Origin: Mnemiopsis leidyi
Lineage: Eukaryota; Ctenophora; Tentaculata; Lobata; Bolinopsidae
Assembly: GCA_000226015.1 (NCBI GenBank)
Contig: JH153686.1
Coordinates: 131,441-195,440 of the forward strand
Reading direction: 5' to 3'
Length of the DNA stretch: 64,000 nucleotides
Within the stretch, counting starts at the first letter, position 1, and every line of letters starts with the position of its first letter. This document shows positions 52,201 through 60,056 of this stretch, one piece after another. The notes under the pieces are model-generated. The model was not told where the DNA came from, did no database searches, and saw only the letters and a program-made list of their open reading frames with translations. The translations under genes were made by a program, and so were the position numbers.

Positions 52201-54470
52201 AGTGTAACTATAATATCTGAAGTTAAAATTTGGCTAATACAATGATTTTAATTGGTGACCAAACCCGGTCAATTACCCTGAACCCCAATGTAGCAATGTG
52301 ATTAGAGTTAACGTTGATACTAGAGATTTCCGGGGTAGCCTCTCATTAAACGACAAGGTTAAAAGTATAGCCGAGTGGCACAGGGAAAAGGTGATTAGGA
52401 GAGTTGCGGTATTGGGTTGTCAAACTTGGGAGTTCTTGTGCAGTTGACTAATCTTGTCTACTGTCTGGAATCTGAGTGCACCGACCACAAGTTACCTAGC
52501 TCGGCAATTCACTAATTAGCTCAATACTCTCTATCCAAGTGTTAGCTAGATAGAAACACAGATTCCTATTAACTGGGCATAATTGCAACTCTAAATACGA
52601 ATTTCGCCATCACCAAATGTTCGGATTTTGTCGAGAAAATTCCTTTTTCGATTTGACGGTAGAAGAATATGGAATGTAAGACATTGAAAAGCCTAGCCTA
52701 CTAACAAAGAAAGTGTGCCCACATATACAGTCAGATTTACTCATATCATACCCCAGTTGAACAGCCTTTTTGTGAGGGGAAACGAAAACCGTCATAGTTA
52801 GATATTACACATTTCAGTAAATGAGAAACATCTCTTGAGTAGACAATTTCTGTGGCGTGTGGTCAGTTGTTAATTAAAGTAGAACGGTTGGCACAGTTCG
52901 GTGTTCTTCGCAATATGGTTATTAATTAGGGTAGCGAGGGACGTGTTCAGAGTCGAGTCTTATATCCTGGCTAAAGGATAGTTTTTGTATTAATTTCATG
53001 ATTTGATGAAACATGCAAAAGGGCTTCATGCCCGTACCTTCAGGGCTCAAGACAAACTTTGATTTTTCATGTTTACGGCAAAATTTGGCATAATCTGTAA
53101 AGTTAATTCGAGGCTGACAGTATTCCAATGGACATTGAATGAAAAGGTTGTCAAAAATGCACTTCAAGATATTGATTATTGATGTGGTCACAAAGAGGAA
53201 AGTACCATTTATGATAGTTCAATCAACTTGTCGAGCTTGCTTTGACAAGTTACCCCTAATACTAATAGAAACGTTAAATATCCTTGCTCGGCTTCTTGGT
53301 TGAACACAATTTTATACCAATTTGTCACATCTTAGATCTAATATCATGTCCAGTTAATCGCTAGGGAGCATGGTTCTTCTATTACACGATGGAACACGGT
53401 ACATTAACTTGATTCAGCACACTTACAGACAATATTGCTTACAAATAAAGGCTGCTCATGCTGGTGGGGTTAACACGAATTAAAAGCATATTATATCCAA
53501 AACAACAACCTAAAAATCTTAACATAATAGACCATGAACGTGAAACCTCTAAATGATAATACTTGGCAAGGGATAGCTGGTTCTCAGTCAATACTCCGCG
53601 TGTAGAACTTTAATCGAATAGGACAGAGTACAGCCTTATAAACTAATTGTTATCAATTCAATGAGGTCGAAGCTTTTCTTCTAGATACTCTGCAACTTTC
53701 AACAAATTGAGAGCTAGAATTTAAGAATGCCATGCTATGGCTTGATATTGAGGTTATATCCATAGCCTGGCTCCTACAATGTGAATAAATTTACAGTTTT
53801 TGGATGTCGCAATTTTAGAACCAGGATACCATTTCTAGATAAAAACCCAGTTGCATGAGCCTGTGTCATCTGTGATCTTACAGAAGGATTTGTGGTTTCC
53901 TTGCCCTTCTGACAGTAATTTCAACTGACCACAGCTGGAGGCTCTTGATATATTGTCTTGGCAGAAAACTTATGACATACAGTGCAGGACCAGGGCACTT
54001 ACCATGGCAATTGACAAATACAAGGATGACATCACTGTTATCACAGTAAGATATAGAAGGAATACGACTTGATGGTTTGGTGTTGTATTGGTATCTACTC
54101 CGACTTTCTATGAAGGAGATCTGGGGTTTGATTCCCAAATCCACCAATCCTTGAGAAGGGTGCTAAGGGCATTTGCCTATGCACTCTTCTTCAGTCGACT
54201 CAGCCGGATGAGAGGGAAACTATGATTGAGGAATAAATGAAGAGGGTCTCCTTTAAAAGATCTAGAATCTCCCAGGAGCCCCCTTCAAAAGCTTGGGTAC
54301 AGGTGTAACAAAATACAAATACAAAGATGTGTTACATGTAGTACAATGTTTTCAGTTCATTTCTCAGAAGTCGTTATAAACTCACCATAATCAGGGAGCT
54401 GAAGCCATCTTTGCAAACCGGTGACACATCCACAGCACACCAACAGTAGTAACCATATACTTGATCCCAT
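18591..54470 (-). CDS. Transmembrane semaphorin with sema, PSI and two Ig domains
   Basis: Twenty exons in minus order: 54386-54470, 51185-51275, 49221-49281, 47792-47842, 45503-45604, 37751-37850, 35384-35589, 34344-34494, 32455-32506, 31835-31964, 31048-31148, 29873-29943, 23480-23553, 22644-22756, 20665-20802, 20284-20528, 20005-20110, 19690-19862, 19400-19560, 18591-19277. All phases agree; 2898 bases, 965 aa. Signal peptide about 1-21. The sema domain (about 25-455) shows NYYKVLLMLSETDIMSCGTW, SDPKFVYSFEEGDYVYFVFK, IYSRIGRVCKND and FDGPYITF. PSI (about 456-505): CGECVGAHFPYCGWC. Ig1 is about 510-592 (FRCASHD to YYECSV), Ig2 about 593-685 (LILTCRAEG to GGYICF). TM about 702-728, then YRRRK and a Pro/Ser-rich tail of about 237 aa with PPAY (813-816), a possible WW-domain ligand. 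Semaphorins signal through plexins at the cell surface. Sema-PSI-Ig-TM recalls class 4, but a second Ig is unusual, so no class is assigned. The exon 6 donor has three in-phase choices within 6 bases. Confidence 0.95.
20803..22643 (-). other. Semaphorin intron 14: no other gene seen
   Basis: Intron DNA of 1.8 kb. It holds one CACGTG copy at about 22332. At its 5' (right) end a GACA/GACG-rich stretch directly abuts the exon 14 donor. No ORF or element is recognised. Confidence 0.5.
23554..29872 (-). other. Semaphorin intron 12: long, no gene recognised
   Basis: A 6.3-kb intron with short open frames only, none resembling a known protein. It includes a GA-rich stretch near 27105-27131, a (GTT)n tract and several CACGTG copies (about 24499, 24689, 24738, 24888, 26547, 28485, 29648). 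Confidence 0.5.
28156..28218. repeat. (GTT)n microsatellite
   Basis: About 20 GTT units with one ATG interruption. The minus-strand reading as poly-Gln has no exon context and is not treated as coding. Confidence 0.9.
31595..31730. mobile_element. Small foldback element with TCACGTGA in both arms
   Basis: Arms of 46 bases at 31595-31640 and 31685-31730 are inverted copies (about 34 of 46 matching by eye). They share AAGGTCACA and TATCACGTGA. The spacer is 44 bases. It lies in semaphorin intron 10 and has no ORF. It looks like a MITE remnant. Confidence 0.65.
32065..32144. repeat. Two-copy 40-bp tandem repeat
   Basis: 32065-32104 and 32105-32144 are nearly identical (GAGTTATTTGTTACATGAAC), a recent tandem duplication in semaphorin intron 9. 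Confidence 0.85.
33007..33060. repeat. GA/AAG-rich simple sequence
   Basis: A short purine tract of GAGA and AAAG units in semaphorin intron 8. The rest of this 1.8-kb intron shows nothing recognisable. Confidence 0.7.
34250..34345. repeat. GTAC-rich minisatellite touching a splice donor
   Basis: Eight or so degenerate units of about 12 bases (GGTACAGGGTACACAGTACA) end exactly at the exon 8 donor (minus-strand GTACGT at 34343-34338). GTAC is its own complement, so the array offers many donor-like GTAC sites close to the real one. Confidence 0.75.
39767..40206. repeat. 66-bp tandem array with 26-bp sub-repeat
   Basis: The 66-base unit (ACATTGATATAACCTGTGTT ... GAGATAGACGTC) is repeated about four times. 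At both ends its first 26 bases (ACATTGATATAACCTGTGTT plus AGTAAT) are amplified alone: four copies at the left and two at the right. Because 66 is divisible by three, a minus-strand frame stays open as a 22-residue repeat; this is a by-product, not a gene. Confidence 0.92.
42541..42590. repeat. 10-bp tandem repeat, five units
   Basis: Five units of TGACTACAGT, the first with one change, in semaphorin intron 5. Confidence 0.9.
44094..44118. repeat. Perfect 10-bp hairpin
   Basis: ATGTCGAGAA and TTCTCGACAT are exact inverted copies around a 5-base loop (AACAC), in semaphorin intron 5. No function is assigned. Confidence 0.6.
47051..47210. promoter_or_regulatory. Cluster of four CACGTG sites
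   Basis: TCACGTGC, TCACGTGA (in GTCACGTGAC-like context: GTGTCACGTGACAGG), TCACGTGA and ACACGTGA lie within 160 bases of semaphorin intron 4. CACGTG is the E-box of bHLH-zip factors (MITF/TFE, USF, MYC), and GTCACGTGAC is the CLEAR-type form. Whether these are bound sites or repeat-derived is not shown by the sequence. Confidence 0.4.
51276..54385 (-). other. Semaphorin intron 1
   Basis: A 3.1-kb first intron. It contains a tRNA-derived SINE at about 54070-54325. Minus-strand open frames at 51657-52079 and 52922-53191 have no recognisable domain. Confidence 0.5.
54070..54325 (+). mobile_element. tRNA-derived SINE
   Basis: The first about 75 bases fold like a tRNA. A B-box-like GGTTTGATTCC (54125-54135) sits in a T-arm-like GGG...CCC stem, and TGGTTTGG near 54073 can pair with CCAAATCCA near 54135 as an acceptor stem. 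The A box near 54078-54092 is weak. An unrelated body follows (GCACTCTTCTTCAGTCGACT, CAGCCGGATGAGAGGGAAAC) and the 3' end is A-rich (AAATACAAATACAAA). This arrangement is typical of Pol III SINEs. It lies in semaphorin intron 1. Confidence 0.6.
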
Positions 54471-54472
54471 TC

Positions 54473-54476
54473 CTAG
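54473..54476 (-). promoter_or_regulatory. Acceptor-like CTAG 2 nt before the semaphorin ATG
   Basis: On the minus strand a pyrimidine-rich CACCTTTTTG leads into CTAG, then GA and the ATG at 54470. Candidate trans-splice or 5'UTR-intron acceptor. Confidence 0.5.
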
Positions 54477-54598
54477 CAAAAAGGTGACCAGTTAACAAAT
54501 CAATTTATCACTCATCATTATTTGTTATTTATTAATTCATTTATACTAAGTATTCAAACAGAACATCAAAAAAGCAAAAATTGGAAACTTTTAAGTTT

Positions 54599-54776
54599 AT
54601 AATTTCTGAGTGAAGCGAGTGATACACATAACTTTGAGTAAACTCATGCTGATCACAATATACAGTACAAGGAGGTGGGTAACATTAGTAAGCTCCTCTT
54701 GCGATGCACAAACCCATCTAAAAAAGACTTGTTCTCAACATCGAGTGATACAGAGTATCCTCAAATTATTTGTATA
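54599..54776 (+). repeat. Interspersed repeat, inverted partner of 61076-61251
   Basis: About 175 bases (starting TTCTGAGTGAAGCGAGTGAT, ending near GATACAGAGTATCCTCAA) are close to 90 percent identical by eye to the reverse complement of 61076-61251 in FEN1 intron 3. No coding frame is recognised. It may be one end of a transposable element. Confidence 0.75.
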
Positions 54777-56439
54777 ATAGTAGTGTTAAAAGTATTAAAA
54801 CTTATGTTTGAAAAGGTATCGAGGCTTGTAGATTTGATCTTAAACATAATTTTAAACAGTAGAGTTAATTGAATTTGTTAGATCTATTGTGCAAAAACTT
54901 TATCATTAGAATAGAGCAGAACCATCAAAAAAGTGCATAGCAAAGTAGTGAATCTGAGGGCAACCATATCTTTGGATCTATGGGGCAACAAAAGATGGGC
55001 AGACATGGACAGAAGCGGTGCAAGTAAATATTATAAACTAATAATCATGACAGCACTGATTTTTAGAGCACCATAATTTGTTTCAAACAAAGATAAATTC
55101 CTCCAGTGCTGTTTAAAGTACTTTAGTATTGGTTAATTATGTAAAAATATTTAGATCCTCCAATCAGTGAGTATAATTATTTACGGAGCACCAGAGCAAC
55201 AACGCAGTACAGCTAAGACAAAGCCTTGGGCCTTTCTTCACAGCTTTATTATATCTAAGAACAGCTATGACACATTAAGTGAACCCAAAAAAAAAGCATA
55301 GTAGTCGATTACTGTCTTGGACAATTATCATTTTAAACAAACTAAGTTTATCTGTTGTTAAAGCAGTGGTTTCGGGTGTTGTCTTCTACAGCTATAGGCT
55401 ATCTGAATAGTCAGCAAAGTAGTGACTCAAGCGATTCAATAGACCTCGATGAATCATTATCCTTCAAAAGCTTCCCATCAAGGTCTACTTCATCTTATGA
55501 AGCTAAAGGCAAGTGAAAAAATTCAGTTTTGCATTGATTTATGCTCAGGTCCCGCTCACTCAAGTCTTAATATTTCGGTAGATGCAGTCAAAAGATTTGG
55601 ATAACATTGAACAGAAATTTAATTTGCAGAACTTAATTATACAGTATAACAATCGATAATTCAAATATATATGTAAGACCAACTAATGTGCAGCAGGATG
55701 CAGCGTGGAAGAGCCTTGCTCTTTAAATGGTGCACCCTTCTGCCTGAGGTAAAATTTAAAAAACATTGTTTTATTTTACCTCAAGCCTTTTCTGGCTTTC
55801 TCTGGACTCTGAAACGGGTTCATACACTACTCTTTGCTAGTTCCGGCCATCAACAAGTACCACTACAAGTACATAACATTTATTGAGAGGAAATTCTTTT
55901 GAGGAGGACCTGAAGCCTAAATTATAGCAAAAGAATTTTCGGGCAAATCTCGAAATCTTTAACTGTAAAAATCAATTATATGTCTTTCTCCATTTCAAGT
56001 GCTGTACTGAGGCACTATACAGGGTGCTTTCTGCTCCCGAAGCAGGGTGTTTAACCCATTCACATAAAGCTTATGGCTTGGTGAAAATATGATATAAGTC
56101 GTAGAAAAATGAAGATTGCTGGTGGAGATCCTGATAACTGATGACCAGGATGGTATTTAACATCAGCTCTTGAAACAGATCATAACTAAGAATGTAACTC
56201 AACAAATTCTATTTTCATAAAACTAACTGTGTTTTACCTTCAATCTCTATAAATTAAATGAAGACAATAAGTTAACTGAATGTTTAAAAACTTCAATGAT
56301 AAAAACACATCGGATTGAATTGTGGAAAATATAAATCATATTCTAATACTAGGAAAATCGAGAGGTTTTATAAAATCGTCAGACCTTCAAACCCTCAGCT
56401 GAGAATAAAAAAGATGCATGAATTGACGAAAGGATAATC
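54777..56439. other. Semaphorin-FEN1 intergenic region, left part
   Basis: AT-rich DNA without a recognised gene or element. The semaphorin promoter, or a 5'UTR exon, may lie here. Confidence 0.45.
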
Positions 56440-57390
56440 GTTTAACGTTCTAACGAAACTCTGAAGAGCAGCAAAGCTGCGAGTTGTAACCAAACATGTG
56501 CGCGGCTCGCAGCTTCCTGCTCTGCGGCGTTAGACGGATATCGCCTCGTCAAGGTTAGGTTTACCAGGCGCTGCACGGCTCTCTCAAAGCAACAAAGAGG
56601 TCCCCAGGTAAGGTCAGGTGAAACCTAACCAGTGCTTTACTTTAACCGCAAGGTTGTTTACCTTTTGACGCGAACATTGCGCGCTCTAGGGTATTTCTGG
56701 CTTGCTCTGACCACAGACCAGAGCCCTTTTGCGCGTGTCACGCGCGCGGCGCGATCAGAGGTGGCATGGCTGGATAAAATTTTATTTTTCTGGCTGCGTA
56801 GAAACTGCGTGCGTAAGCATTGGGCGCCACCGGGGTTGGGCCAATTTCTGGTCTGGCGACAAAATATGAATTTTATAAACATCTAAATCTGCATCGCTTG
56901 TCGAGGTGTTACCGGACTCGCGCGCGGCTCGCAGCTTGCTGCTCTCCTGGCGCTTCGTATAAACATTAGACGGTTATTATCTCTTCAACGCATCGCCCGT
57001 TAACCAAAGCCAATATAGCTCATTTGCTCATATGGCCTGCGCTGCGCGCGCCCTTTCAGAACGCACGTATAGGTGTGTGAGCTTTTGTTGCTCTAACTAC
57101 AAACTAGAGCCCTTTTGTACGCGTCGCGCGCCACCTAAGGTTGCTGGAAAAGGCTTATTTAACTTTGACGAGATGATATCTAGGATCAGAGCAGCAATGC
57201 TGCGAGCCACGCGCGAGTCGGGTAATATCTCGACAAATTAAGCTGCGTAATAGCCGCGCACGTACCGTAACGTGCGTTAGCAAATGGTTTGGTGAATTAA
57301 GCGTTTGCTAAGTTTGCACAGGGATATGCATGTTTTGCAATTCAGCCACCTCTGGTGGCCCCCGCAAAAGGGCTTTGGTTAGAATGTAGA
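56440..57390. repeat. GC-rich hairpin repeat cluster, second large copy
   Basis: This shares modules with 16260-17250. TTAGACGGATATC...CTCGTCAA occurs at about 56530, a weaker copy at 56965 and an inverted copy at about 57168. Other shared modules are GAGGTCCCCAGG (56589), ATTTCTGGTCTGGCGACA (56845) and CAGAGCCCTTTTGCGCG (56727 and 57107). The right end carries an inverted copy of the CAGAGGTGGC...TTTTGC module (57345-57385). The mix of direct and inverted modules fits a foldback element. Open frames here on both strands are not supported as genes. Confidence 0.7.
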
Positions 57391-57771
57391 AAAAAAATCA
57401 AAAAGCATTCATTTGAAAATTTAATGAAAATATTTTCGAACTGTTTTGGGTTATATTCGCATGTATGGATGTTCTGATTCGACAAACATTGTCGAATTAA
57501 TGCTCCATTTAAATTCAAGTGTTATTCCGCCTGTTGTTTCTTTCTTGTTTTTCTGAACATACTTGTTTTTCTGAAATAGAAGTTGCTTCAACCAAAGCAC
57601 ATTTGCGCGTTTCACCATGTAGCAGCAGTCTGCTTAGCATACGTAAGCACTAAGCACCTTGCTAGGTGAATTTAAAGCTTGGGTTATATCTATATCAGGA
57701 GGGTACATGTTTGCAGAGTTAGGTTTAAAATCTATTTTCTCTAGTCCTTAAGGTGTAAGTTTTCTTGTATA

Positions 57772-59017
57772 CTACGTCCCAATTAAGTGCGTAAAATCTA
57801 AAATGTTATTACAACCACTATGACTTACATTTTGTCATAAAATAACACTGCTTTCTGAGATAATCGATGAACATTTATGATGAATCACCATCTGAACCCC
57901 TGATTGTCGATACATTTTTGTAATCGCCTCTCGACCGCAGCAGTTAAATGAGTCAAATCTTGCCTTTCGTATCTTGTTAAAAGCAAACGTAATAGCCCTC
58001 TTCAGAGCCGCTATACTGGTAAACGGCTCTCTTCTTGGACTGAATATGATACTCTTAACCTTTGGCCACAGCCAAATGTCAGCGGGAGTCAAATCAGGTG
58101 AATAAGCCATAAGGTGGCCTGGAGAGGGGAAATGCTTCCCTACTGCTCTACCAGGAAAATGCTCCATAATCAGCTGTCTGGACTTTATGGCGGTATGAGA
58201 GGGCGCTCCGTCTTGCATGAACTGAGAAGACCTCAGCTTACGCTGCTTACTGAGCTTATCAACAAACCAAGTCAAAAATCTGCGTATGTATCCTTATTAA
58301 CATTGATATGTGAGCCATTTTTGTGAAAATAAGGCCTTTTGAGCTTACTGCGGCCCAAACCATGACTTTTATAGGCAATACCCTCACTGTAAAACCATGA
58401 TTCGTCTGAAAACCAGACCTTAGGCAAGATTCTCTGTTCCCCTAATAAGGCCTGGCTAGCTTCAACTCTCGTCGCTCTTTACCATTCTGTTAACTGCATG
58501 CGAATTTTCCCCTTTTGGGCTTTCTTCAGTAACCTTTGACGAAGAATCAAGGATACTTTTTGTTTTGAAATGTCCAACCTTCTTGACGCAGTGAGCAGAG
58601 AAAGACACTGATTGTTTTGATACAAACGTTCGACTTTTCTGACTTCGGTTGCTGTTATTGCTGAAACTGACCCTTTCCTGTGGTCCCCGACCGTCCCATG
58701 GTCCTCAAACTTGTGCTCAACTCTTTGGAGAGTACTAATCACGGGTAAATTTTTAGCATGGTATCCGGGTCTTTTCCTGAATGAGCGGCGAACTTTGACC
58801 CATGATCTGGTGGAAAGCCACATTTCAAGAGCATATTTTTTATCCTCTAAACTTAACATCACAAAAGAGAACCCAAACCACACGAAATGCTTATCTTACT
58901 GGTAGGTTCTCAAATGCTCATCGATTATCTCTTATCTCACGCAAAATTTGAGTCTTTATCTTGATCAGAAATGATTTTACAGCCATTTAGATCTTACGCA
59001 CTTAACCAGGAACACCC
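57772..59017 (-). mobile_element. Tc1/mariner-like DNA transposon, broken
   Basis: Inverted ends share TTAAGTGCGTAARATCTAAA (near 57782-57802 and 58985-59005, the outer bases diverged), next to TA on both sides, so the element is about 1.25 kb. The minus-strand transposase is in pieces. 58883-58482 encodes a helix-turn-helix part (TLQRVEHKFEDHGTV, LDISKQKVSLILRQ). Then, in another frame near 58420-58270, comes WFSDESWF with the first catalytic Asp. The last piece, 58275-57838, has FMQDGAPSH with the second Asp and SPDLTPADIWLW with the third about 43 residues later, a long spacing for the superfamily. At least two frame breaks separate these parts, so it is inactive as it stands. Confidence 0.85.
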
Positions 59018-59084
59018 TATGGAATAGGTTTTCTATTTGACGGTGTCAGTGATAAGTATGGTTGGTTCAAAAATGTGTGTACAC

Positions 59085-59130
59085 CATTGTCGAGGTGTTA
59101 CTCGCGCGCGGCTCGCAGCTTGCTGTTTTC
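59085..59130. repeat. Stray fragment of the GC-rich repeat
   Basis: CGAGGTGTTACTCGCGCGCG and GCTCGCAGCTTGCTG repeat the sequence at 56900-56943. It lies about 70 bases right of the mariner-like element, as if that element had inserted into a larger GC-rich repeat. Confidence 0.6.
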
Positions 59131-59810
59131 GTCAAGTACACGATTCTGTCTGACTGAAGTACATTTGGACTTTGTAGTTTAGGGTCACTTAGAACAGGAT
59201 AGCCTTTATTTCTAGAATGTTAGCAATTGGTATTAAACTATGCTGATCTTGTTTCTGGTAGTAAGGTGTAGCAGGAAGAAGCCCATAACTTGTTTAGATG
59301 CAATGAGCCCTTCTCACCATCGGGGCACAAGCATTTTTACTTTCATTCTAGGAAGGCTTATGTTATCACTTTATGTGTAGGTGTCTGATCTCTTGAGTAT
59401 GTCCTTGACAAAGGAGACGGTATTGAGGTTTTTCAATTTAATTGTAATTTTTGGTCCTGGAAAATCACAAAGGTATGAGTCTTCTTCTTGTGAGTATTTC
59501 TGGTGTAAGTTGTCAATTGAGCTTAAATACGCACAGAGTTATTTGATTGACAAATAGCGATACAGCAATCTACGATTGTGAGCAAACAAGGGTCGAAAGA
59601 TCTTGGCCAGTTTAGTGCGATTAAAGATGATAAGGTAGGCTGCCAACAATTATATAAAGGGGCACATTTATCTAGATGTCCCTATCATGATTGGGGGCAA
59701 TGTTGCAGGAGAAGCAGGGACGATGTTTTTATTGACCATTGTTCATAGTTGGTGTAAAAGTAGGGGTGATGTTCACTTGTGTGCTGTTTTTGGTGGTAAA
59801 TCAAAGCAGT
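59131..59810. other. Spacer before the FEN1-proximal element
   Basis: AT-rich sequence; no gene, tandem repeat or inverted-end element seen. Confidence 0.4.
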
Positions 59811-59995
59811 AGAGAACAATATATCTGGGGAGGTGTCTCAAATTTTTAGAGATTTTTAAACCCCATCTCTCAAAATTCATTTGTCCTACTTTACTTTTTA
59901 AGTTGTGATATGTGAAATATTCTCACATGGTTTAATGGACACAAATTGACCCCCGAAGCAAATTTGAGACACCTCCCCAGAAATATGTGTTCTCC
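59811..59995. mobile_element. Foldback MITE directly upstream of FEN1
   Basis: Inverted ends of about 33-35 bases lie at 59811-59845 and 59960-59995. They share GGGGAGGTGTCTCAAATTT and the outer GAGAACA. The total length of about 185 bases with no ORF is typical of a MITE. The right end is about 60 bases from the FEN1 ATG, so it must lie within the FEN1 promoter or 5' leader region. Confidence 0.75.
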
Positions 59996-60051
59996 ATACA
60001 TTTATTTTCTCTAAAATTCATTTTCTCTGTATAAAAGTCTTTAAGGTTAGC

Positions 60052-60055
60052 TTAG
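60052..60055 (+). promoter_or_regulatory. Acceptor-like TTAG 1 nt before the FEN1 ATG
   Basis: GGTTAGCTTAG is followed by one A and the ATG at 60057. A TATAAAA-like sequence about 27 bases upstream (near 60030) is an alternative core-promoter reading. Confidence 0.45.
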
Positions 60056-60056
60056 A

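Noticed and set aside
52922-53191. A minus-strand frame with SKFVLSPEGTGM, faintly like a glycosyltransferase motif.
   Set aside because: The residues after the motif do not follow any glycosyltransferase pattern and there is no splice context.
56632-56886. Overlapping open frames on both strands in the GC-rich cluster.
   Set aside because: The GC-rich repeat simply lacks AT-rich stops; no protein similarity, and the same modules recur non-coding elsewhere.
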